Assembly (NCBI RefSeq): GCF_026230105.1
Contig: NC_079474.1
Location: 7,512,187-7,576,186, forward strand
Direction: 5' to 3'
From: Diorhabda sublineata
Lineage: Eukaryota; Arthropoda; Insecta; Coleoptera; Chrysomelidae
DNA: 64,000 nucleotides
Below the pieces are notes generated by a model, which was given only the letters and a program-made list of their open reading frames with translations, had not been told where the DNA came from and searched no databases. The position numbers and the translations under genes are program-made. Below are positions 1 through 12,130 of the stretch, piece after piece (the stretch's first letter is position 1; every line of letters begins with the position of its first letter).

Positions 1-3000
1 CCTTCTACCGGGTTTCATGGTTTGTGAAGTAATTAAAAGGAGTTTGAACAGTAAGGTTTTCGTTGGTGGTGTGGGTTCTGGTGAACAATATTTCGCTAAG
101 ACAGTTGGGGATGATAACATGTCGGTACAGAAAATTAAAGGTTTGAAAAATAAAATTGGAGACTGCGGATTTACAGAAATTTTAATTACAGCGATTTCAG
201 CTAGTTTATGTGATTATTTTAGAAAAGTAAGTTCATATTTTGTCATACTTCCGAAAATATCACATTAACTTTTAGTATGATTTAAAGATGGGGCAGGGGA
301 GAAGGGGATATAACGGGGACTTTAAGGGAATTAATCAATATAGGAATTAAAATTTTATATTCATTTATTAACGTTAATCATAACTCTTGGTATCACATTA
401 AATCTGCATTTAGCATATAGTTTTGTGATGTTTAAAAGAAACGTTTTTATTTTAATTTTACGAAACCCTCAAACAAATTCATCGTATTCCTGGGGAGAGG
501 TGGTGCGAGGTATATATTTGATTTGCTTCACAATACGAGCAAACGCGAATTTCCTCACTTTTGACGTCGTCAATCGCAGCACAAGCTGAATGAGCCCAAC
601 GTCCGTACAGCTGGGAGGCCACCTAACCAACCGATGATTCCAAACAAGTGTGTACACCAGAGATTCTTGGGAGTTTTTCCTCACCTTTGGATTATAACAC
701 TTCTCCGTTCACTTCACAAGCTCTCGTTTCTATAACTTATTTTTATAAGGGGCTGAAGTTAACAACAGTTTTTTCTACTATCTACATCAAAAATGATATG
801 AATGGTTGCTCTTCGAGAAAAAGCGGCTGAGTTTCAGCCTCATGATTTGTTAGCGATATATCTATTGTTGTTGTTACAAAATTTGAATCTATTGAAGAAA
901 GTGACCCTTACTCTTTCTGCAATAATTATGCTTTGTGTTTTCGACACACATGATATGCCAGTCTCATCACAATTATATATTGTATCTGGTTACAGATTAT
1001 ATTTGTCATACACTTCTCCGAGCAAAGAATAGAATATATTAACACCAGCAAAAATCCTTTCAACCAATCTAGACCAGCCATTTTTTTCAGCTAGCTGATG
1101 CACTAGCTTGCGTAGGTTGACAGTGGTTAATCCAAACAAACGTTTCTCCATTTCTATAATATAATTCACGAGCTCTTCTTCTTTTTCATCGAAAAATAGA
1201 TTTGAGGGTACTTGGAGTTGGTTTAAGTGACATTTCGCCCCTCCTTATATTGAAAAGTTCCAGCAAGGTCTGTGGAATACCATATTATTGAGCTGCCTTT
1301 CTATAGCCCGTTGTTTCACTTGAAATGGCATCAATTGCCTGTTTCATGCTTTCTGTAGTTCAAGTGCCTTCCCAACTTTTCTCCTTATACGTACGCACCA
1401 TTTTTTATACCAAAAAAAATTAATTATTTCATCAAATGAACGCTCATTCATTCCTTTAGACAACTTATATAACAAGAGCACCAAAGGGGCAGAAATTATG
1501 GTGCATAATGGGATATACTACTATGACCCGTAGCCTAGTCCCCGTTATTCTCCATTGTCACTAAAAACAAATGCAGACAGTCTAGTCGGTGACTGCTGTC
1601 TGAATGAAGATCGATTAGGAATGACTGCCTAATATAGTAAACAAAATACGGGTAATTTTTGAGTTTTTAGTATGTGTAGGTGGCTCCATTGTGTCTCTTG
1701 TTTCCATTATGCCCCCGTTCCCCTATTTTTAGATTAAAACATAATACAACATAGCAGTAATCGAGTATAATGAGGGAGTATGTAATTTGGAATATATTTA
1801 AGTTCACACGTGGCGCACGTTTCGATAACTAAGTTATTATCAGACACTGAAGGTTGAGTAAAATCTATTAACTTGGCCTACCTATTTATACTAAATTTTT
1901 ACATCAATAAAGCCCCTTCCGCGAAAAACATTTCCAGCGGGAAAACATATTCGCCGAGAAATTTCACGTTCATTCCTTAAATGAAAAACTAGAATCTTTA
2001 TCTTTATTTGGACTTTTATTATTCATTATGGGTCGGTCCATCTATTGTTTGAATGAGTTATGTGCTCTTTAAACCTGATAATAACGGAACTATTAGTCTG
2101 CCCAATATATCTTCTGTTACAAAAATTACAATCGACTTCTTAAATATCACTCTTCTTTAAATATGGTCATCTACCCAACAATTATTTCAATGTATGGTTG
2201 GATTTCTAAACAACCCCACTTAGTGAAAAAATTATTTCCAGTGCTTTTTTCTCTTATTATAACCGTTAAATACAGCAGCATTTTCAAAGTCCTTTACTTA
2301 CTGTATATTCCAATGTTTAATAAAAAATGTGTTAAACAATGTACCAGGAAATGGAGGCTGACTATTTTATGTAGGATGCAACAGAAAGAATCAAACGAGA
2401 AGTACCTGCACGTAGAGGTGTCAAATTCTAGCCTATTACTATTCTTAAAAGTGTATAAAAATGGTAACTGTCCGTTATTTTACATTTCATGTTCGTGGGG
2501 TAAATTAATAAACACTGCCTTTTACGTTCTTAATTTATTTACTCACTATACAATACACTTAACCTATAATAATTTACTTGAATAATTTCAGCGATTACTT
2601 TTAACAATTCGTTCTTTTTTTTCACTAAGACAATTTATTTAAAATTAAACTAACTGCGCTACATTATATACATATATACCTATCCCAAAAGAATTCTCTA
2701 GATTTAGAACAATAAATGAATAGATCTTCCTGGAAATTATTCAAAAGAAACAATGTAAATAAGCCGCTTGCTATAAAAAAATTGTTTACACTCATTCATT
2801 AACAAAACCCTGCATATGCGCCTTTACCAAATTTTAAAATTCCATTGTAGCTGGATAAGGCCGGTCTACGGACCCATTTCACAAACTTGTTCGAAACAAT
2901 ATGTTGACTGCATGCGTTGACTGTACCACACACCTAAAAAATTTTATTAGAGAACTAAGTACTGAAATCCAAATAAATGTAAGAATAAAATTTGCTATAA

Positions 3001-6000
3001 ATCTGACTAGCTTAGGATCATAATAAAATGACGTTAGCTTAGCTTTTTCGAGGTCACAGGACTTATTTATCTAGGTTCCAAATGTCGGTTTTATGAATGA
3101 TGTACTGCCATATAGGAAGAAGAATTCGAAAATAATTGTTCTCACTTATTAAACTATTTATATTGTAATCGGGAACTTGATTTTGTTAATCAGACCTAGA
3201 AACGGATCCATTTTTTGGTTATGTAAGCCTAAGTTGCCTGGAGAATATGGAGCACTTAACTGCAGAAGATATATAAACATTGGGTTGATAACTGAAATCA
3301 GTATAAGACACACAATCACACTTGACAATGTGGTGGAGCTCACGCGACAAAAAGAAAACTCATGCATAACAATAGAACAGTATATTCACTAGATCTTGAA
3401 GGAGAAAAAAAAAGAGAATAACATCATAGAATGACAACCAATATCAATTATTGGTAAAGCGGAAATGGAAAATGGATTCTACGACCTTGAAAAGGCTAAA
3501 CTAACGTTTTTTCTATTATAATCCTAAACCGGGCAGGTACGAGAATATTTATACAGATTTCCATTAATATCGTTATTTTTTCCATACTTATAAATACAGA
3601 AAGGTGTTGAAATCCCCAAAACAGTAGCAGCATTCATAGTCGTAGTCCTAGAAATGCAGAGCTTAATAAAAAACGGCGTGCCGATTCTGACAAATCAATT
3701 CAAGTTTCTACCGGTTGAAATTCCTATCGAGATCGGAAGTGACTCGATGTTAAAGAGACTAAACGATACTAAAAAATATACAAGATCTCCCGATTTACCT
3801 GTTATGTTTATGGTGAGTATAAAATTGTAAGTTTTTTTTTCTCATTAATATAAACAGTATTCAATCCAAAATGGATGGGATAAAATTTTACACGCGGTAT
3901 ATCATAGTTTTGTGAGTTTTTTATTTATAAACTAACTATTGACTAACACTTACTTATGAACTTATGAACACACTTTACATCCAATTTATTCTGAAAACCC
4001 CGTTAAGCTCACAACTTTTAGAGCTCTTAAGTTGATTTTTATTTGGATTTTGTTTTATATTGACGTTTCGCTTCTGACTAGAAGCATTATCAAAAGACTT
4101 ATAATTAAAAATAATTTAAAAATGTTATATAAATGCGATAAAATATAAAATAAAATTTTTCTAAAAATTATTTTCTCAAACATGTCAAAAAGAAATGTCA
4201 TAATAGGACAGAGAAGAATAATATTATATAACAGTTTATCTACCTCAGAAGCGAAACGTCAAGATAAAATAAAATCCAATTAAAAACAATCTAAGAGCTC
4301 AAAATATATATTCGCACGAATAAATTTATATATACAGCAGAATTCAACACTAGAGACCTATTACCATTTTGAGAAAACTACGAACTTAATAGCACCTTCT
4401 CTTATTGAAGAGTCAGTTGTTCTATATAACTAAACTCTCAATGCCAGTCTATTATAGATTGTAGAATTCTGTCAGGAAATAATGAGTTCTATCAGAAATG
4501 CCTTTGTCATCTCTGGAACTCATTAAATTTATTTGCCACTTTTAATTCTGAGAGTAGCTGATTAAATAATTTTTTGGCATTGAAGATGATGTAATTTTTC
4601 ACTAGATTAGAGGTGGATATTGTTAAGTAAATGGCCAAATTCTTTTTCTTCAAATGGTAACTATGAATGGGTCTCTCCGTTGAGTTGGGAAAGCGAACCA
4701 AACAAACGGATTCTAAAATGAAGAGTTACAACTTTGTATTTTTTAAAATAGAATTTGCAAAGTATTCAAAGTATTCGAAGAGGTGCAAACTATAAAACCC
4801 CCAGAAAGGCAAAGAATAGTGCAGATACGATTCGAGCTTCGAGTGTAAGTTTTTTTCGCCAAAGTCTCTACATTTACAGACCATTAAAGGGCACCGTCAA
4901 TATATAGACCAAGAAACTTAATCTAATTTTAGGATCGTATCAAGTCATTGTTGAGTTACAGAGATTGCAAAACTCCTTTATAGGATCCCTTAATAGATCC
5001 CGTTCGCGTAAAATCAGGTCTTAATATAAATGAGATAATTGCCCATAGTAGAATTTAAAGCTGGTAATAAAGTGAATTTACCAATAATTCGTGAGTCTGT
5101 GAAAACATTAGTGAATACCAAAGAAAGAATTGGACCTGAAACAGAACCCTGATGTACACCACTGCTGACTAGCAAATTATTCGAAACTTTAACATTAGAT
5201 CGTAACAGTTGTTTTCTACATTCAAGGTAATATACAAACCCTTTTTAAGGAACACCTCCATCAAGAACAGAAAACATAGCGCTAGTAGTACATTTATTTG
5301 GTAAGAAACCAAATTGTTGAGCTATCAAAATTTTTTGTTTGAAAAGAAAAGGTGATAAACAGGTTTTTTTAAATCAATTATCCTCGATAAGATTGGTTAT
5401 AATGCAATAGTACGATAGTTACTAGTGTAATTGTTTTCACCGCCCTTGTACAGGTGACCAATTATTGCTGTTTTTAGACAGTTAGGGATAAGCCTCGTTG
5501 GCAAGGATTCTTTGATTAGAGAACATAAAACTTCAATCATCGATTCTGGAAAATTTAGAAATAACTTAGTTGATAACCTATCAATGACAAGGAAGTCTTG
5601 TTTTAAATGCTGAGTATAGTTTGCACTAGCTCAAATCTATCTAAAGAACTAAGGAAGAGACTGTAAGTTATTTTTAAAGAAGGAAAGAGGAAAAAAGGGC
5701 ATCACGACTTGGAAATATTTTAGAGCTAATATTCCCATCAAATAATTGATAAGTTGGCTCGTCTGGGTCGAGTGTTTGATGATGATCATTGATAACTCAC
5801 CAAGTTCTTTTCGGGGAATTCTTAGCTCTAGAGAACGCAGTTGTAATAGTTTTAATAGTTTTCCAATACAATATTTTGTAGTTATTGTTAAAATTGATCA
5901 TGTCTGGTTGGTCTGTGATTTTTTTTAATATACAGGAGTGATCAAAAATGGAGGATGGAATCATAATTTTATGCCTGCAAAGGGATGAAGTTGAGACTAT

Positions 6001-8269
6001 ATTCTCACTTCTTGTTAAATATTAAAGGCTTCATATTTTTAAGTAGCAGATATTATAAAGCTCAACATTCCATTGGCCTCTATTTTTCCAATTTCTTCTA
6101 TCTCTGGATATCCTTTAAATTACTGTTTGACTTATTATATAGATTCATTAGTTCTCTATTCCAACGCATTCTTCATTTCTTTTTGCCATTCATTCCATTT
6201 TCATATTAAATATTTCTCTTTCCTGCTAACATATTTAACTATTATTTACTAATTCTTTCATTATGATCAGTTTTGCGCGAGTACTTAAAGTTTCTATAGT
6301 CGATGATAAGTAAACGGAAATAGGCCGCAATACGAGGTAAATATGTTTTTTTTATTTTCAGATGCAACGTTTATTTATCAACCACATATTCGGACTGTTC
6401 CCCAGACCCATTAAGAAAATATTTTATAGAGCAAACTACACGAGTCTGACACTGAGTAATATACCAGGGATACATAGAATAACTTTCTTAAATGGAGTAG
6501 AATTAGATGAAGTTCATTTCTTTATAATTAATAGGAAAGAACTTGGTGGTAAGAAAAAAATAATTCTCGTTATATTTGTAACAAAATAAACAGAATTGTT
6601 GAATTGTCAGGCTTCTCAAACGATCAGTTTTTTGTTTGAAAATTGCAAAAGTGAGTCTTTGTGAAGATTTTTCTGAAAATATTTGTTTTTGAAAGATAAT
6701 ACGCCTAAGTTCTTCTAAATTATCATTTACGACCATCAAAACTCTGGGCAACTGATTTAAAACGTCACCATATAAGCGAACAATAATTGGGAGGGCCAAA
6801 AACTGGCTAACTGGCGATAGAAGAGACTATCCATATATAAAAAGACAGCATTTGCCTTATACTGACTGAAGAGTTATGGATCCGTAAGCTCTGCGCGTGT
6901 TGCATGCCTCGTTTGCTTGTACCGCATTCGAATGAACATATACATCATTTATAGTCGGATTTTCGATTAGGAAACATCATTCACCCATGTTTAATGAATA
7001 AATTTTGTGTTTACAATAGAATTGCGGCTACAGAATCGTTGATCGGCAATCCACGTCTGTGAACGAAAACATCAAAACATCTAAGGTCTTGGTGCTCGAA
7101 AGTCGTTGCATTTGTATCCGAGAGTGAGCAGAGGTTCTCAATATCCATTAAGAATCTATATATTTCGGTTGATTTTTTGGTATGAAGCGTAACAATATTA
7201 AACTCATATATAAACCTGAATCTTGTGCACACACAACTTCGAGTAGAGGTCCCAAAAGAGATGGCGCTGAGGACGCTACATCCATCAAATGCATGATTGC
7301 TTGTAACGAGACGTGAGTTTATTAACATGTCGTCTAAACAAAACCAAAAAAACCAAGTGGTAGTCGGTCCAAAATCGAAGTACTCATCGTTTTTCTGATT
7401 ATCGTAGTGTAGTTCACTATAAATTTGTTCAGATGTTCGTTTTGAGATGTCTGTATGAAGAAATGTATAATATGTGATCAGACAATTCATGGATTTTTTA
7501 CCACGATAATGCGCTGTCACGTTCTGGTAATTGAAAAACTCCTCAATTATCACTTGGCTATGATATTCTCCATGCGCGGCTCCCTGTGATTATTTCCTGA
7601 AAAACCCGCTTTGGGAATCGCGCCATCGAAGCTATAAAAGGTAATTCGTTTAAGGTATTTAAAACTTACAATAAGTGTATGGTATGCTGGTTTTAGTTCG
7701 AAATGAGCTCATTTTGAAGGTATTAATAAAGATTTGTGCTTAAATACGTGAAAATGTTTTTTTATCAGTCCGGATGAAATTTGATCACACGGTAACACAT
7801 TCTGCAATAGCCACGTTTCATATCCATATTGGTCTAATAACCGTTTTTGTATACATTCATGATACAGTATGTTTAGTGTGAATATTACCAATGGTCCCAA
7901 AAAACCCAACTTAGTTAAGATCTATGTTCACTGTATTCACCATTTCTTAATATATCTTCCAAGATTAGAGCAACTTGTTATATGTGAGATGGTAAAGAAA
8001 ACCAAACATCCTCTAGGTTATTATTTACTATACAAAAAGTGAAACATTGACATCATAAATTTGAGTGACATTATCTATAGAATATAATTAATTTTTTCTA
8101 ATTTTCAGGCATAGGATTCAGTATATTAACTTACGCTGATAAATTACATCTTGCATTTAAAGCTCAAGATAATATGATTTCTTCTCAAGAAGACTGCCAA
8201 AAAATTGTCGACAATGTTTTCAATTATATAAATCAACTGAGTTTAGAAATATGTAATAAAGCTATATAA
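1..8269 (+). CDS. WS/DGAT-family acyltransferase, copy A (3' part only)
   Basis: Four exons can be joined: 2-226 (frame open to the window edge), 3600-3812, 6362-6548 and 8109-8269 (stop 8267-8269). Donors are GTAAGT, GTGAGT and GTAAG, and each acceptor ends in AG. The joined peptide aligns without gaps to copy B 16.6 kb downstream. Shared blocks include SASLCDYFRK, the segment EIPIEIGSDSMLKRLN, TSLTLSNIPGI (C-terminal WS/DGAT region) and ISSQEDCQKIV near the end. The exon carrying the HHxxxDG motif would lie upstream of the window. By family it should transfer acyl groups from acyl-CoA to an alcohol or diacylglycerol at a membrane. No frameshift or internal stop is seen, so it looks functional where visible. 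The last donor is ambiguous: GTAAG at 6549 adds one Gly compared with copy B, while a weaker GT at 6546 would give the same length as copy B. Confidence 0.85.
227..829. other. Intron 1 of copy A, first part
   Basis: AT-rich intron DNA. Short frames at 469-684 (-) and 648-830 (+) match no family I recognise. No other structure seen. Confidence 0.4.
830..1401 (-). pseudogene. Tigger/pogo-type (CENP-B, DDE_1) transposase relic
   Basis: Reading the - strand from an ATG at 1401, broken frames give MVRTYKEKSW, then a helix-turn-helix stretch (KAAQ-YGIPQTLLE), then NLRKLVHQLAEKNG, then DTIYNCDETGISCV. The last block is the first catalytic Asp region of CENP-B/Tigger DDE transposases. Several stops and at least one frameshift show it is dead. 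It lies antisense in intron 1 of WS/DGAT copy A. Confidence 0.7.
1402..1799. other. Intron DNA upstream of the Tigger relic
   Basis: Probably includes the 5' untranslated part of the Tigger-like element (GC-richer patches at 1480-1620 and 1680-1730). No terminal repeat could be fixed. Confidence 0.3.
1800..2145 (-). mobile_element. Penelope-like element fragment (GIY-YIG end and terminal region)
   Basis: The - strand at 2136-2030 encodes VDCNFCNRRYIGQTNSS followed by RFKEHITHSNN. This is the CxxC plus GIY-YIG endonuclease signature found at the C-terminus of Penelope-like retroelements. It is followed by an untranslated tail with a hammerhead-like motif at 1843-1813. Only a 5'-truncated end is present, inside intron 1 of copy A. 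Confidence 0.7.
1813..1843 (-). ncRNA. Degenerate hammerhead-like motif in Penelope tail
   Basis: On the - strand: CTGATAA, a short hairpin TAAC-TTA-GTTA, then TCGAAAC and GTGCGCC. The layout is that of a type I hammerhead (CUGAUGA, stem II, GAAA, helix III, NUH), with one core base changed (G to A). Confidence 0.45.
2146..3599. other. Remainder of intron 1 of copy A
   Basis: AT-rich. An open frame of 140 codons at 2163-2585 (+) lies opposite the region that would be upstream coding sequence of the Penelope relic and resembles no known protein. Nothing else supported. Confidence 0.3.
4014..4307. repeat. Inverted-repeat (MITE-like) element with hammerhead-like arms
   Basis: The arm at 4021-4077 and the reverse complement of 4246-4300 match over about 56 bases with few mismatches. 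Both arms begin GAGCTCTTA and end GACGTTTCGCTTCTGA. The left arm, read on the - strand (4093-4062), gives TTGATAA, a perfect 6-bp hairpin GCTTCT/AGAAGC, then GAAAC and GTC. That is a hammerhead-like order with two core changes. The element sits in intron 2 of WS/DGAT copy A (3813-6361). Confidence 0.65.
4780..5720 (-). pseudogene. LINE reverse transcriptase relic (Jockey/CR1-like)
   Basis: The - strand gives broken reverse transcriptase blocks in the right order: FLNFPESMIEVL, LKTAIIGHLYKGGENN, AQQFGFLPNKCTTSA, then SSGVHQGSVSGPILSL near 5172-5131. The last is the PQGSVLGP motif region. Stops and frameshifts are frequent. It is antisense within intron 2 of copy A. A shorter relative lies at 11930-12130. 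Confidence 0.7.
5721..6361. other. End of intron 2 of copy A
   Basis: AT-rich; possibly the 5' part of the LINE. I see nothing else that can be named. Confidence 0.3.
6549..7029. other. Start of intron 3 of copy A
   Basis: A 98-codon open frame on the - strand (6799-6503) overlaps exon 3 in antisense and is probably chance. No element recognised. Confidence 0.3.
7030..7650 (+). pseudogene. mariner transposase relic
   Basis: In shifting + frames the blocks follow mariner order: STSVNENIKTSK, then FGMKRNN, CMIACNET (GDE region), TKPKKPSGSRSKIEVLIVF, WIFYHDNA and APCDYFLKNPLW (PCDFFLFPKLK region). Many frameshifts and stops. A long open frame on the opposite strand here (7553-7011) is a shadow. 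It lies in intron 3 of copy A. Confidence 0.7.
7651..8108. other. End of intron 3 of copy A
   Basis: AT-rich; no element or signal recognised beyond the TTTTCAG acceptor at its end. Confidence 0.3.
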
Positions 8270-9115
8270 ATATATCCTAAATTATTTTTCAATAATCACA
8301 TAATTGAATCTAGTTTTATTATAGTATACTTTTTTCATTCCTTAAACTTGTAGGGTTGAATTAATTCGACCGAAACAGTCCAAACCCTGCAGAGAAGCCT
8401 TTGGTACACTGTTATAAAGTTATTTGGTAATCTTTCCAAAAAGCTTTTGTAATTTTAATTAAAGATTTATCATGAGGATACTCAGTAAATTTACTATGCA
8501 GTTTTGTAACTTTATCAATTAATTAAGTTGAGCTCAGTTTGAGAAACAAATTATGTTTTTCTAATCACTATACAATAAACTATCTGTTTTTGACAAGCTA
8601 TTATGATATAATTGTGATTAATTCCAGTTTTTATTTTCACATAAAATCTTCTAAATCAGAAACTCACTAAATTTATTTGAAAATAAGGGGTTTAAGTGTT
8701 TTTGACTCAAGCATAAATGCAAACGCCATCTATCATATGTTTCCATCATATTTTTTTAATTATACAATAAAAATCGAAATCTAGAAAATTTTTATAATTT
8801 TCAAACATCGTTATTTAAAAATAGTGAGCAGTTACTTTCCAATTAATATCTATATTAAAAAATCGTACATTTACAGTCTCAGTAAATTTTTTCAATTGTC
8901 TAAGAAAATCACTTAAATTGTGTTATAATTTGAATTCACACACACTAATGAGTAATTTTAGGCATCATATGTTCCGTAAAACAATGGTAATTTTATAAAA
9001 AAAATTTAATTAATTTATTTTGCTGGTATCTTTTTGGCACTGTTTTTAATAGATCACGCGTGAATCGTATCTTGTGTCATTGTGAAATTCATTCAGTTTG
9101 ATCTATAATTTAAGC
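8270..9115. other. 3' flank of WS/DGAT copy A
   Basis: AT-rich 3' UTR and intergenic sequence. No clear AATAAA close to the stop. Nothing else seen. Confidence 0.3.
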
Positions 9116-9440
9116 ATGAGTCGACTTACGAACGAACAACGCTGGCAAACTATTGAATTATACTATAGAAAATTCATGCTGAGTTAACATCGCGTACTTC
9201 TTCCAATTTATGGGCAGCTTGGTCAGCCTACTCAGGGAACTATTCGGAAGCTTGTAATTAAATTTCGAACCCAGTTTACACTATTGGACATTAAACCACT
9301 AACACGCAAAGTACAGTGAGGCTGTATCCGCCAGTATTACTGATGACCGTGAAATGTCGATTCGCCGTCTTTCGCAGCAATTAGATGATGGCCGTAATGA
9401 TGTGGATGATGAAGGGGGTAAGGACGCAAATCTATCATTT
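9116..9440 (+). pseudogene. Tc1/mariner-type transposase N-terminus (DUF4817-like)
   Basis: From ATG 9116: MSRLTNEQRWQTIELYYRKF, then frames shift to LLPIYGQLGQPTQGTIRKLV, KFRTQFTLLDIKP and ASITDDREMSIRRLSQQL. This order is typical of the N-terminal helix-turn-helix region of insect DUF4817-type transposases. Stops break it. Confidence 0.6.
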
Positions 9441-9454
9441 CAAATGACCCGGTT

Positions 9455-9670
9455 CAAGGAGTTGACAGAATGGTTAAAGAAAACCGAAGATTCACCATTA
9501 CTGCTTTGTTCACGGAATTTCCAGAAATTTCAAGGTCCGTTTTGTACTCTATTATTACTGAACGGCTAGACTACATTGGCGGCAATTTTTTTGAAGAGAG
9601 TGTTGAAAAGCTTGTCCACAGTTATTACAAATATCTCAATCTCTTCGGTGATTGTGTCGAAAAGTAGCCG
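9455..9670 (+). pseudogene. Internally deleted mariner transposase
   Basis: MVKENRRFTITALFTEFPEI and SRSVLYSIITERLDYI (second helix-turn-helix) run straight into ESVEKLVHSYYKYLNLFGD and CVEK followed by a stop, which is the C-terminus. The whole DDD catalytic domain is missing, so this is a non-autonomous deletion copy. Confidence 0.6.
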
Positions 9671-10285
9671 TAAGTGTACCAATCTTTTGAGATTTGCGGT
9701 GGCTTCAATTTATATTAATTCTTGTAAAAACTTGAAATTCGTGGAATTTCAAATTCAATAATCAAAGTGGCGTTTTATAGAAATATGATAGTAAATGAGG
9801 TGTGTGAAATATATCAAAATAAACGATTCCCACTCTTCAGCTCTGAAATAATTCCGAAATTTAATATTTCGAAAATATATTCTGCCGCCCAACTTAACTT
9901 TAAAATAAAACGTTAAACCCAAGTTTCAAAAGCTTCCAAACACTAAAGATGATTTTCTGTAAGTGTCCATGGCTCTGGGATATTTTGAGTTTTATGAAAT
10001 TTTTCTTCGCTCGATTCTCCGCGATATAATCACATTAATTGTTAATTACGGTTTCTAAGTACGTTAATTTTTCTACTTGACTGTTTATACGTTTTTAATC
10101 GTGATTTCTCTTTTTGGTACATTTAGTTGTTTAGTTATGACTAAATTCATAGTATGGAATATATTCCTCAATATTTTCTCGCTACATTTACACTTTTCAG
10201 AATGTCTGATCGAAGATTCTATGCCACTATAAAACTATTATGCATCTTCATATTCAAAATGTTTGTACAACACCTGTTAAATATT
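9671..10285. other. Intergenic
   Basis: AT-rich with small chance frames; nothing recognised. Confidence 0.3.
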
Positions 10286-10450
10286 TCACTCCTTAACTCG
10301 GATGGAGGCAGCCAGATCAGGTCTATATTGTGGATGTTCAATCTCCGTGAAGCCACATATTCGTGTAAAGCAAAACAGTGTGGGCATGAGTGTTATCATG
10401 CAAGAAGGACACACCTCAGCAGATTTTGCGGCGCTATTTTTCGATAATTT
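10286..10450 (-). pseudogene. mariner C-terminal fragment
   Basis: The - strand reads HDNTHAHTVLLYTNMWLH in one frame and GFTEIEHPQYRPDLAAS in the next, matching the HDNARPH...PYSPDLAPSD region of mariner transposase with a frameshift. Confidence 0.55.
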
Positions 10451-11929
10451 TTTGACGCAACCGTGACGTGTCACAGTTGTATTTTATTCCTTGAAGTATT
10501 TCAAAATATTGTAGCCATCACTTTTTGGCTCTTCGGCACGGGCTCTCCTTTCCAATGCCTCTCCGGTGGAATATTTTTTGGATATCGTAAAATACCATAG
10601 TTTGATTACCCGTTACATTATATAAGGAATAATTTTATTATGTGTAGCAATCATTTGAAAATATTCTGCAAATGAGAAGTCGGGAAACTAAAAGGTTATA
10701 AAATTTTTGATAACAAATATTTATCAGATACTACTTTACAAATCTAAATAAATGTTCTTGATAACAATTTTAGATAATATTGAATATATATATGTACTTT
10801 GCGTTTGATTAAAATTAATTTTTTTGTCAAACCTTATATAGGACTGAGAAATTTTAATATCTGATGTTTGTAGTTTAGACTCTAGACTGTGCGGAACTCT
10901 CCATAGAAAACTTTTTCTCATAATATCAAATATAAAAAATATTCCAACATGGTGCGAACTTAATTGGACGTAGGGTATAATTATTCATACTTTTATTTAA
11001 TGGAGAATTTTCTTTCTCCTTCATGCATCAGCGGCACTCCGCCATGATGATCATAGTGGAGAAATGACATCTTATATTACTGTGACCGATGAAAAGGTCA
11101 GTCGCCAGTTAAATGTCACACCTGTTCAAGTAGAACAGCTGTTTGATAATAGAGGATACTAAGTCCTTGGTATAGACACCTGGAAGTGTTAGTAGTTGAA
11201 ATACAGGCGCACGGGTTATCACAGTGTACACAGGTATGTAGCATACACCCAACTAGACTTAGTCCTTTGATAGCATGGATCTTATGTATGGTTCCTGAAT
11301 AGGAACTGAGCCTATTGTACACAACTGAGCCTTCCCATGCTGTAAATTTATCTATAAAATGTTCACGGGCTTGATAGTAATAGAAACAAAAACTTACTAG
11401 TAGTAGCGACCTCTAAAGCTTTACTTGGTGGGGATCACCTTGGAGCTGCTCCCGTTCCTTTTTATAATCAGAGATAGGGAGGCCTCAGTGATGCTGTAAT
11501 AAATTCTCTTCTGTAGTACCACTAGTCTAAGACTTTTAACCTTTTTGCGCTCCCATACTTCCTATTGAAAACGGGAGGTCAGGATGTTTTTCTGGGACCT
11601 TGAGTGTGTCCCAATTGGACTGGTATATTCTATCATGGATCGCTCAACCTAGACGGAGTGGGGAGGGGTAACTACAGTAGAGCCCCGCCTGTCACAGTAA
11701 TATACTGCGAAATTTCACCCGGTTTCCTGCAATCATCGTTCACTATATCTGATTAAGGCTCAGGTAATAATTGTCCCTCGGCACTATTCCTCACCAACGA
11801 CAAGGTCATTTATCTCCCGAACAATATAGTCACAGATACATATTTAATGTTAAAGCAAACCATATCGAAGATCCGATTCAAATTGTTAAAGCAGTACAAG
11901 AATCGAGCTGCTTGAACATAGAATGTGTC
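10451..11929. other. Intergenic, unidentified GC-richer repeat-like DNA
   Basis: 11000-11770 is less AT-rich than its surroundings and looks like a relic of a mobile element, but no coding signature or terminal repeat was found. Confidence 0.3.
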
Positions 11930-12130
11930 AATCGTATTAAGTCATTGTTGAGCTTTAGAGGTTGTAAAACGCAGACCCGCAAATAAAGTGAATTTACCAT
12001 TCATTCGTAAGTCTGTGACATCATTAATGAATACCAAAAAGGAATTGGTAGACCTAAAACCGAACCCTGAGGGACACCACTACTAAATGACAAACTACTC
12101 CTACCAGTTGTTTTCTACATTCGAGGCTGA
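11930..12130 (-). pseudogene. LINE reverse transcriptase fragment, same family as 4780-5720
   Basis: The - strand contains SSGVPQGSVLGLP-like sequence. The DNA aligns with 4925-5180 over several stretches (for example AAAGTGAATTTACCA and GTGAATACC/ATGAATACC). Confidence 0.6.

Noticed and set aside
2163..2585. 140-codon open frame on the + strand
   Set aside because: No recognisable motif and AT-driven composition. It lies opposite probable Penelope sequence in an intron.
7011..7553. 180-codon open frame on the - strand
   Set aside because: The + strand of the same region reads as mariner transposase in order, so the - frame is an antisense shadow.
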